9,951 nucleotides of DNA from Phycisphaerae bacterium (GTDB lineage: Bacteria; Planctomycetota; Phycisphaerae; UBA1845; UTPLA1). A model generated the notes under the pieces. The model was not told where the DNA came from. It made no database searches and saw nothing but the letters and a program-made list of their open reading frames with translations. Positions 1 through 6,511 of this stretch are shown one piece after another (within the stretch, counting starts at the first letter, position 1; every line of letters starts with the position of its first letter). The stretch spans positions 1 through 9,951 of the forward strand of contig JAJDEC010000337.1 in the NCBI GenBank assembly GCA_029259995.1. The letters run 5' to 3'. The translations under genes were made by a program, and so were the position numbers.

Positions 1-1146
1 TCCGGGCATCGACGTGCCGGCGGATCCGTCGAGCGCCAGTTGCGCCGTCGCCTCACAAACGGCCGCCGCCACGAAATCGACCTCTGCATCCGTCAGCGAA
101 GGCGACATCGGCAATGACAGACACGACGCGCAAACGCGCTCCGAAACGGGATACGCCATCGGTCCCGGCGCGTACGCCTGATACGCGACCTGATGATGAA
201 GCGGCATCGGATAGTGAACGCTCGTACCGATGCCTCGATCCTGGAGCATCTGACGCAATCGATCTCGCGCAGGATGCCGGATCACGAAGAGATGATAGAC
301 GTGCGCCCCCTCGGCGCATTCTGCAGGAACAACGAGTTCGGCCCCCGACAGCGCATCCCGATATCGCGTCGCTGACCGGCGACGTGCCGCATTCCATGTC
401 TCCAGGTGCGGTAACTTCACGCGCAGAATCGCGGCCTGAATCTCATCCAGGCGGCTGTTGATCCCGAAGCCGGCGTTCTCGTACTTTCGACGCTCGCCGT
501 AATTGCGCAAATGCCGCAAGCGATCGGCGACGGACGCATCATCCGTCACGATCATCCCCGCATCGCCGCAGGCACCTAGATTCTTTGTTGGATAGAAGCT
601 GAAACAACCGGCAGCCCCGATCGTTCCGCACTGCCGCTCACCGAATGTCGCGCCGTGCGATTGCGCACAATCCTCAATGACGATTGCGCCATGCCGATCC
701 GCAATCGAACGAATGCGACTCATGTCGCATGGACGACCATATAAGTGCACGGGGATCACGGCCTTGATGTCGTTCTGCCTGTCAAAGCACGCGGCCAGGC
801 AATCCGGATCCATTACATACGAGTCTTCCAGGATATCGACAAAGACGGGACGCGCCCCCGCCTGAAGAATCGCACAGACCGTCGGAGCGGCCGTGTGCGC
901 AGGACAAGCGACGAATTCACCGTCGCCGACGCCGCAAGCCCGTAAGGCCAGGTGAATCGCATCCGTGCCCGATCCGACGCCGACGGCATGCGCAGAACCG
1001 ATTTGCGCAGCGAACTCTGTCTCCAGCGACTCCAGCTCTTTGCCAAGGATATACCAGCCGCTCGCGATCACACGATGCACGGCCGCCTCGATCGAATCAC
1101 TGATCGAAGCATGTTCGCGAGCGAGATCGAGAATGGGCACATTCAT
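1..1146 (-). CDS. DegT/DnrJ/EryC1/StrS-family PLP-dependent sugar aminotransferase (C-terminus cut by window edge)
   Basis: The frame is open for 382 codons from an ATG at 1146 to the window edge and has no stop. The protein shows the fold-type I sugar aminotransferase pattern. GSGTDA (residues 58-63) is the phosphate-binding loop, IEDCAQSHGA (157-166) supplies D159 and Q162 for the cofactor ring, and SFYPTKNLGACGDAG (183-197) holds K188, the expected PLP Schiff-base lysine. The family moves an amino group, usually from glutamate, onto a keto-sugar nucleotide in the cytoplasm. The C-terminal signature CLSLPM followed by LTDAEV is already present, so only a few residues should be missing. The start overlaps the stop of the upstream epimerase gene by four bases (ATGA, 1143-1146), which suggests translational coupling and a shared pathway. 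The exact sugar cannot be told from sequence. The family assignment is firm. Confidence 0.93.
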   Translation of the reverse strand, partial: MNVPILDLAREHASISDSIEAAVHRVIASGWYILGKELESLETEFAAQIGSAHAVGVGSGTDAIHLALRACGVGDGEFVACPAHTAAPTVCAILQAGARPVFVDILEDSYVMDPDCLAACFDRQNDIKAVIPVHLYGRPCDMSRIRSIADRHGAIVIEDCAQSHGATFGERQCGTIGAAGCFSFYPTKNLGACGDAGMIVTDDASVADRLRHLRNYGERRKYENAGFGINSRLDEIQAAILRVKLPHLETWNAARRRSATRYRDALSGAELVVPAECAEGAHVYHLFVIRHPARDRLRQMLQDRGIGTSVHYPMPLHHQVAYQAYAPGPMAYPVSERVCASCLSLPMSPSLTDAEVDFVAAAVCEATAQLALDGSAGTSMPG

Positions 1147-2147
1147 GGGCTGGACCAGTACTCCGATTGGTGCGTACGATAATATGCGATGGTTCGCGCG
1201 AGGCCGTCCGCCAATGACGTCGATGGCGTCCAACCCACAATGCGGCCGATTTTAGTGATATCCGAGCAAAAGTCACCGGGCTCGGCCGCCGCCCGCTCCG
1301 GCGAAAACGGCACGAACTCGATTCGCCCCGTTCCGGAGACGCGCACGATCTCGCGCGCCAGCTCACCGAAACTTGACACCTGGTTGTTGCCCACGTTGAA
1401 GACGTCGCCATACGCCGATTCGCAGGCCGCGCATTGCAGAATCGCATCCACCGTATCCGCCACGTATAGGAAATCCCGTCGAATCGCGCCGTCGCCGTAG
1501 ACCGGAATCACTTGATCGTCGATCGCCAGTCGGACGAACCAGTTCGCGACGCCGAATCGATGATGCAGCATCTGTGCACGCTCGCCGTAGATATTCGTCA
1601 ATCGCAGCGTGATCGACTTCACGCCGTAGTTGTGATGATAAATGTGAAACAGCCGCTGCGCCGTCAGGCTCGATAGCTCATAAATCCCCCGCGGATTCAT
1701 CGGCTGTTCTTCGTCAACAGGCAGCTTGACGGCTGTTCCATATTCCCCGCGCGTCCCCGTATAGACCAGACGCACATTGGGATTGTGCCGCTTGCACGCC
1801 TCCAGCAGAACCGCTGTCCCCTTGATGTTGATGTCGATGTCCGGGTACGGATTCGTCAGACTCAGGACGTGATCGTTCTGGCCGGCGAGATGAAAAATGA
1901 AGTCCTTATCGCGAACGAGATGCCCCAGCGTTGTTTCCTCGCGAATGTCGCTGAGATTGATTTTCACGCGATCCCGAATCGGCGCAGTATTGAAGAAGTT
2001 GCCCCCATGGCCGTCGATCATCGCATCCAGCAGCGTCACGTCGGCGCCGAGTTCAACCAGTCGCTCCGCCAGATTGCTGCCGATGAACCCTAGACCGCCC
2101 GTCACGAGCACACGGCTTCCACTGAATTCAGTCATATCACGCGCCAT
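1143..2147 (-). CDS. NAD-dependent epimerase/dehydratase, extended SDR family, with altered YxxxK motif
   Basis: This 334-residue protein has the usual length for extended short-chain dehydrogenases acting on nucleotide sugars. GGLGFIG (residues 17-23) is the Rossmann glycine motif, and D41 at the end of the second strand suggests NAD rather than NADP. T132 in TGTRGEYG and Y156 take the catalytic Ser/Thr and Tyr positions. The lysine expected four residues after Tyr is S160 (the motif reads YELSS). Conserved downstream blocks RLTNIYGERAQM, GDGAIRRDFLYVADTVDAI and FNVGN mark the substrate-binding half, so the gene is not decayed. The ATG at 2147 is the longest start; M5 at 2135 is an alternative. 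It is the first gene of a minus-strand unit with the aminotransferase and probably makes its keto-sugar or epimerised substrate. I have a vague memory of a subgroup with a similar YEx-S-N/S-L motif but cannot confirm it. Confidence 0.95.
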   Translation of the reverse strand: MARDMTEFSGSRVLVTGGLGFIGSNLAERLVELGADVTLLDAMIDGHGGNFFNTAPIRDRVKINLSDIREETTLGHLVRDKDFIFHLAGQNDHVLSLTNPYPDIDINIKGTAVLLEACKRHNPNVRLVYTGTRGEYGTAVKLPVDEEQPMNPRGIYELSSLTAQRLFHIYHHNYGVKSITLRLTNIYGERAQMLHHRFGVANWFVRLAIDDQVIPVYGDGAIRRDFLYVADTVDAILQCAACESAYGDVFNVGNNQVSSFGELAREIVRVSGTGRIEFVPFSPERAAAEPGDFCSDITKIGRIVGWTPSTSLADGLARTIAYYRTHQSEYWSSP

Positions 2148-2355
2148 GTCGCCCCGTTGATTCCCCGTCGCTTAACAACATCACCGCCAACGTCTCCCGC
2201 CGTCATTCCACAGATTGAAACAACCTCGCGTCGGCACATGCGTGCGCCGTCGACGACGATCGCAATATAAACCCCCGCCGACGCACCTGCACGCGGCAAT
2301 TCGTGCGAATTGGATCACCCCGCCGACATCACGCCGAAGCGCGAAGCGCCGATCC

Positions 2356-2384
2356 GTGGCAACCCGGCGCAAATGCGGCATAAT
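2356..2384 (+). promoter_or_regulatory. Candidate sigma-70-type promoter for the glycosyltransferase operon
   Basis: GTGGCA (2356-2361, four of six matches to TTGACA) is followed after 17 bases by CATAAT (2379-2384, five of six matches to TATAAT). Transcription would start near 2391 and leave a leader of about 40 bases before the GTG at 2431. This is the best-spaced pair I found in the divergent gap 2148-2430. It was found by eye, and the consensus of this organism is unknown. Confidence 0.35.
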
Positions 2385-2416
2385 AGCGATCTGTCAGTTG
2401 ACCTCGACGTAGTGGC

Positions 2417-2422
2417 GGAGGA
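2417..2422 (+). promoter_or_regulatory. Strong ribosome binding site selecting a GTG start
   Basis: GGAGGA lies eight bases before the GTG at 2431 and complements the 3' end of 16S rRNA well. It decides the start of the glycosyltransferase. Residue I9 of the resulting protein begins the first conserved strand of the GT-A fold (ISVLIATQNE), so little sequence precedes the domain. Confidence 0.7.
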
Positions 2423-2430
2423 ATTAGCTC

Positions 2431-3462
2431 GTGTCGAATCGCCGTAGCCCCGGCATTTCAGTCCTGATCGCAACGCAGAACGAAGAGGCAACCGTCTCGG
2501 CGAGCATCCGATCTTTCCTGGACTTCGGTGACGAAATCATTGTTGTCGACAACGGATCGACCGACAATACAAAAGACATCGTCCGCGAACTCGCGTCGCG
2601 CACGCCCGACAAGATTCGATTCTTCGACGCGCCCGATCTCCCCGATCTCTATCACAATCGGCAATACGCCCTTGAGCGTTCGCGATTCCGCTGGATCGTC
2701 CGAGGCGACGCCGACTTCATTGCCTATACCAGCGGTGAATGGAATATCGCCGAACTCCGGGACTATCTCAAATCCGGCAACCGCACCTATCCCCCCGGTA
2801 TCGCCGTCCCGCTCAACAACGTCTCCGTCGACTACTGGCACACGGGCCTGCCCCGAAAGCCCGGTGGCATGGAAGCCAATCTCGATCGATGGTACATCCC
2901 GCCGCCTTATACGGGATCACGCGTACGACTCTATCGTTATTTCCCCGGCTTTCGATTTCAGCGCAAAGGCCGCTGGGAATCCACGCGTTACCATCTCGCC
3001 TATCGGGCGCTGGCGAAGACATGGCCGAACCCCGTGTGGATGCACTGCACGATCAAGCCCGATCTGCATCATTTCTTTCGCTCCGAAAGAACCAACTGGC
3101 GCCAGCAAGGGGACTTTCAGACCTACCCGACGTTGCGCAGCTATCTCCAGGGCGTCGCCCAAACCAAATATGGCACAAATGACCTCGAATCGGCGGCAAG
3201 ATCCTACATGGAACGCCACGTCTATCCATTCCTGATACCCTACGAAGAGAAGGAATACGGCGTCTATCCGGAACTCGTCCGTGAACTGATGAAAACCAAC
3301 CCCGTCTATCGAATTGAGGAAAGTGGCGCAGGCCGAACCCGACGTCGCTGTAACGCCGACCGGTCCGGCGTCGCAGGAAGCGCCCAATCCAATGCATCAC
3401 GGAACGACAAACCGGATCTCCATCGCGGCAACGGCACAGTTCCCATTTCCCAGGCACACTGA
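2431..3462 (+). CDS. GT2-type (GT-A fold) glycosyltransferase, possibly frameshifted at its C-terminus
   Basis: The protein has 343 residues. The first 100 carry the family 2 pattern: ISVLIATQNEE (9-19) at the first strand, VVDNGSTDNT (38-47) with D40 for nucleotide binding, and RGDADF (91-96) with D93-A-D95 as the metal-binding DXD. Such enzymes transfer a sugar from a nucleotide donor in the cytoplasm or at the inner membrane face. I see no transmembrane segment. The middle is rich in Tyr, Trp and Arg. From about residue 294 the sequence turns into low-complexity, Arg/Asn/Ser-rich text unlike the rest, and another frame looks at least as gene-like there (see findings). Start is GTG with a strong GGAGGA site. 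It is the first gene of a plus-strand operon, divergent from the sugar-nucleotide genes, which supports a role in surface glycan assembly. Acceptor and donor are unknown. Confidence 0.87.
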   Translation: MSNRRSPGISVLIATQNEEATVSASIRSFLDFGDEIIVVDNGSTDNTKDIVRELASRTPDKIRFFDAPDLPDLYHNRQYALERSRFRWIVRGDADFIAYTSGEWNIAELRDYLKSGNRTYPPGIAVPLNNVSVDYWHTGLPRKPGGMEANLDRWYIPPPYTGSRVRLYRYFPGFRFQRKGRWESTRYHLAYRALAKTWPNPVWMHCTIKPDLHHFFRSERTNWRQQGDFQTYPTLRSYLQGVAQTKYGTNDLESAARSYMERHVYPFLIPYEEKEYGVYPELVRELMKTNPVYRIEESGAGRTRRRCNADRSGVAGSAQSNASRNDKPDLHRGNGTVPISQAH

Positions 3463-3497
3463 TCATCGATCCCGTGTTGCAGGAATCTTCACGACCC

Positions 3498-5408
3498 ATG
3501 CTTGAATCCGCTTCCAGTTCGATGCCTGCAACCGACACCACGATACCGATGCAGAAGGCGGAAACTGTCACGACGCCCGATTCCAGAACGGCTTGGCAAT
3601 GCCGCTGGTCCGAATGGATCGCCGCGCGGATTCACGCCTCGGGCGAGATTCGTGATCCGTACTCAAATAACCCACTCGTTTTTCAGTATCACTCCGCGGC
3701 AGTCATCCTCGGTCGCCTCTGCGATCCGCAACTCGACAACGACGATCCGACCACGCGACGCGTTTGGGAATTCCTGAGGAGTCTGCCAACGCGCGATACG
3801 AGTGTGTCCGCGGAATTCAACGCGTTTCTCCTGACGCTGGCGCATTTCGTTGCGACCGATCGAGGCGCTGACATCGCAGACGAATTCTCGCAATTCATCG
3901 AGCATTTTCCGCTGCCAACCCTGGGGAGCTTCGCGCAGCGAAATCGAAACTTTGGATTCATGCTCCGTTTCGTTCTGGATTATGCCGATGCGAATCTCGA
4001 TATTGATCGGGGTGCCGGATTTCGAAACGCGCTTGCCGGATTGCTCGATGGTTCCCAATCCGCCGACAGTCTCTTCATTGACACAGTCGCGACGCCGAAT
4101 GCGGGCTACGCGTCCACCGCATACGTTGCCAAGATTGCGCTGACTTTTCTGCTCGATGGAACGATCAACGGCAGTGACACACAGTTTCAAAAAGGCAGGC
4201 GTGCGATCGACGCGCTGCTTTCCATGGCGGACGTCGATCGCGTTCTCACGTACGGCCGTTCGCAACTCTCTCTGTTCGGATATGCCAACCTGCTCCTGTG
4301 TTGCCGTCTGATTGCCGCCGAAACGGATAGCGCCTATCACGCCAGGATCGCCCGCGAAATCAATCGCATGCTCGCATCATGGCAACTTCCATCCGGCGAA
4401 CTGGCCCTCAATCCCGCCCGCAACAACCAGGCCCGCCCCGGTTTTGATCAATACATGCACGCGATCGTATACAACGCCTACGCCTGGGCGCTGATACGCA
4501 TTGCCGACGTGCTGGCGCCTCTGGAAACAGTTGCCGACGACGAAGATTCATCGCCCGAAACCGCCCCCGTCCGTGCACACGGCGTCACCCATCTGGCGGA
4601 CGCGGGACTCATCCGACACGCGTCGGAGCGATTCGATCTGCTGATGTCCCTGCAGCGATGCAATAACGAACCCAAACTCCGTGACGACGCCCGATACCAG
4701 CCATGCACGCCGCAACTGATTCGTATCCATCATCACGACGTCGTGCCGCCGATCCCCAAAGACATGGGCGGATTCTTGCGGCTGGCCGTCCGCCGGACCC
4801 TCGGCGAACGGATCGCATCATTCCTGTCCGCAGTCCGATTCGTTTTTTCGCCGTGCTACTTCGACGACTTTCTGGATCGTGCAGGATTTCTGCCATACCT
4901 GTTGATCGGAAACCACACGAAAATCTGCCCGGGAACACAAAGCGACAACGAAGTCGAATTCACGGACGCGGGCTTCCAGCTTCGATCCGCCTTTGCTCTG
5001 GATGCCCTAATCCGCCGACGACGACTGAATCGCAAACAGGTCGCGACGACGCCGCCCATCTCCTATGGCGCCTTGATGACTCACATCCAAACGTCACAGG
5101 ATTCGATTGTCATCGAGCACGATCTGCAACTCAGCGAAAACATGCCGCGAAGCGCACAGCTCGTCCATCTCAATTTGCGACTTGCCAAAGCACCTGAAGT
5201 AGTAGAATCGTCGAACGACGCCACGACGTTTCATTTCAAGGAGGGATTCGCGATTCAACATGCGCCGATTGCACAGTCGCCACTTACATCACGTTGCACG
5301 GGAGCGACGGGCGAAGTGACTTACGTCCGCGCCACCGAGTCGATCACGGCGAACACCACGCGACACATTCGGACGATCCTGACCTTCGACGGGAGCGTCG
5401 CAAACTGA
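3498..5408 (+). CDS. Unrecognised protein, predicted helix-rich body plus strand-rich C-terminal domain; resembles toroid-fold polysaccharide lyase or uronyl-epimerase architecture
   Basis: I do not recognise this protein by family. The frame is open from a GTG at 3474 (644 residues); an ATG at 3498 (636 residues) is the more likely start. Neither has a good ribosome site: AGGA at 3481-3484 is 13 bases before the ATG. Residues 40-350 (longer numbering) are mostly amphipathic helices, with aromatic-rich stretches such as FQYHSAAVILGRL (70-82) and FDQYMHAIVYNAYAWALI (324-341). From about 410 the sequence becomes strand-rich. Helical barrel plus beta domain is the plan of heparinase II/III-like lyases and glucuronyl C5-epimerases, so a glycan-modifying role is my guess from layout and neighbours only. 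There is no signal peptide or membrane segment, so it would act in the cytoplasm if this start is right. The stop overlaps the next start (TGATG, 5406-5410). Confidence 0.85.
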   Translation: MLESASSSMPATDTTIPMQKAETVTTPDSRTAWQCRWSEWIAARIHASGEIRDPYSNNPLVFQYHSAAVILGRLCDPQLDNDDPTTRRVWEFLRSLPTRDTSVSAEFNAFLLTLAHFVATDRGADIADEFSQFIEHFPLPTLGSFAQRNRNFGFMLRFVLDYADANLDIDRGAGFRNALAGLLDGSQSADSLFIDTVATPNAGYASTAYVAKIALTFLLDGTINGSDTQFQKGRRAIDALLSMADVDRVLTYGRSQLSLFGYANLLLCCRLIAAETDSAYHARIAREINRMLASWQLPSGELALNPARNNQARPGFDQYMHAIVYNAYAWALIRIADVLAPLETVADDEDSSPETAPVRAHGVTHLADAGLIRHASERFDLLMSLQRCNNEPKLRDDARYQPCTPQLIRIHHHDVVPPIPKDMGGFLRLAVRRTLGERIASFLSAVRFVFSPCYFDDFLDRAGFLPYLLIGNHTKICPGTQSDNEVEFTDAGFQLRSAFALDALIRRRRLNRKQVATTPPISYGALMTHIQTSQDSIVIEHDLQLSENMPRSAQLVHLNLRLAKAPEVVESSNDATTFHFKEGFAIQHAPIAQSPLTSRCTGATGEVTYVRATESITANTTRHIRTILTFDGSVAN

Positions 5409-6352
5409 TGGCGCCCAGATTCCAACTGGCCCTGTATTTCGCCTGGCGCTTCTGCACAAAGCAGTGGTTTGATATTCTCTACTGGTCCAAGGCGCGCGTT
5501 CTCCACAGCCTGATGCGCCTGCGAAATCCCGAACGCCTGACGGACCATCAGCTGATGTCACTGCTGTCCTGGCATGCGCACCAGACCGAAAAAGCAACCA
5601 AACATCGCAGCGCGACGGCGTCGAATGCAAGACCACGCGGATTTCGCCATTTCGACGCGCTGACGCATTACCTCAGAGAAATCGAATCCAGACCGCATCT
5701 GGATGCATCCGAAGGTGAGGCACTCACCTGGATTCGCAGCGTCCATGCCGAATACGACGTCTGGCGCAAGACACCCGATCACATCAACATCAAGACGATC
5801 GCCCCGTCGGCCGTCAGTCCCGAACATTCAACCACCATCGCCCCCGACGCGCTGCATCACCTGATCCGGCGGCGAACCAGCGCCCGCGTCTGGCAGCCGC
5901 GGGACATTGACGACGCAATTCTCACACAACTCATCGACGCCGGTCTCCAGGCCCCCTCCTCCTGCAATCGCCAGGGCGTCGTGATTACAGTCCTGAAACA
6001 ATCCTTCCCGCGCGAACAGAAAGAAGGCGTCAACAACCCGTTCATGCTCAACAACGCCCCCTCCATCTTCTACATCGCCGCGGATCCCTCCCTCTATCCC
6101 GAACGACAGGCACCCGCCCTCGACGCCGGCATGGCCGCCCAGAACATCCTGCTCCTCGCCGAATCCCACGGTCTCTCCGGCTGCGCCATGTACCACAGCG
6201 AATCATTCAATCAGAAGCAACTTCGACAGCGACTCAATCTGACGAGCAATCTGTATATCTACGTCGCCCTGCTCGTGGGCTATCCCGGCGAGTTTCCGAT
6301 CAAACCCAGGCGAATGTCGCACCAGATGCGATCTCGCTGGATTCGCGAGTAA
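5408..6352 (+). CDS. Nitroreductase-fold flavoprotein with about 145-residue N-terminal extension
   Basis: The ATG at 5408 shares one base with the stop of the preceding gene (TGATG), so I choose it over upstream in-frame starts that would lie inside that gene. The protein has 314 residues. Residues 147-314 match the nitroreductase fold: LIRRRTSARVW (152-162) is the typical N-terminal FMN-phosphate motif, DAGLQAPSSCNRQG (177-190) the flavin-contacting loop, LDAGMAAQNILLLAESHGLSGC (238-259) the long dimer helix, and ALLVGYP (287-293) the closing strand. Family members bind FMN and reduce varied substrates with NAD(P)H. The first 145 residues are helical and basic, rich in Arg, His and Trp, and are not part of the usual 180-220 residue enzyme. 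Place in the operon suggests a substrate tied to glycan metabolism, which is unusual. The real substrate is unknown. Confidence 0.87.
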   Translation: MAPRFQLALYFAWRFCTKQWFDILYWSKARVLHSLMRLRNPERLTDHQLMSLLSWHAHQTEKATKHRSATASNARPRGFRHFDALTHYLREIESRPHLDASEGEALTWIRSVHAEYDVWRKTPDHINIKTIAPSAVSPEHSTTIAPDALHHLIRRRTSARVWQPRDIDDAILTQLIDAGLQAPSSCNRQGVVITVLKQSFPREQKEGVNNPFMLNNAPSIFYIAADPSLYPERQAPALDAGMAAQNILLLAESHGLSGCAMYHSESFNQKQLRQRLNLTSNLYIYVALLVGYPGEFPIKPRRMSHQMRSRWIRE

Positions 6353-6444
6353 TCGACGTCGATGCCGCGATGTCCCAGGCCCTGTCGGAATCGCCGAATT
6401 CACCGTATTGCCGCAACTCAGGCGGCGCCATCGCGAATAAAGTG

Positions 6445-6474
6445 TTCGCGGGCTCCGTTCTACCAACATAGAAT
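6445..6474 (+). promoter_or_regulatory. Candidate promoter of the thioredoxin-like gene
   Basis: TAGAAT (6469-6474) matches five of six positions of a -10 box. A weak TTCGCG (6445-6450, three of six) lies 18 bases upstream. Transcription from near 6481 would leave a leader of about 31 bases containing the GGAGG site. The 159-base gap after the nitroreductase gene and the change in gene content also argue for a new transcription unit here. No clear rho-independent terminator is visible in 6353-6444. Confidence 0.35.
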
Positions 6475-6501
6475 GCGTACAACGGCCGAAAGATCCGGAT
6501 T

Positions 6502-6506
6502 GGAGG
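6502..6506 (+). promoter_or_regulatory. Ribosome binding site deciding the start of the thioredoxin-like gene
   Basis: GGAGG lies five bases before the ATG at 6512. The frame stays open upstream to 6362, but only the 6512 start has this site and places a signal peptide directly at the N-terminus. Confidence 0.75.
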
Positions 6507-6511
6507 CTCAT

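Noticed and set aside
2264..2269. TATATT on the minus strand as a -10 box for the epimerase gene
   Set aside because: No acceptable -35 box lies 16-18 bases upstream (GTGCAG, two of six matches), and the leader would be about 110 bases. A minus-strand promoter must exist near here, but I cannot place it.
3663..4340. Minus-strand open frame of 225 codons
   Set aside because: It is antisense to the helical half of the large protein at 3498-5408, without a ribosome site or motif.
5294..5407. 38-codon upstream extension of the nitroreductase-fold protein
   Set aside because: It would overlap the preceding gene by 115 bases. The ATG at 5408 in the TGATG junction is a far more usual coupled start, and the extra residues are Arg/His/Asp-rich shadow text.
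6352..6363. 12-base palindrome ATCGACGTCGAT just after the nitroreductase gene as a terminator or operator
   Set aside because: It has no loop and no following T-run, and GATCG/CGATC-type words are frequent in this DNA. A single copy gives no support for an operator.
6362..6511. 50-codon upstream extension of the thioredoxin-like protein
   Set aside because: It would bury the signal peptide inside the protein. The GGAGG site and the candidate promoter support the ATG at 6512.
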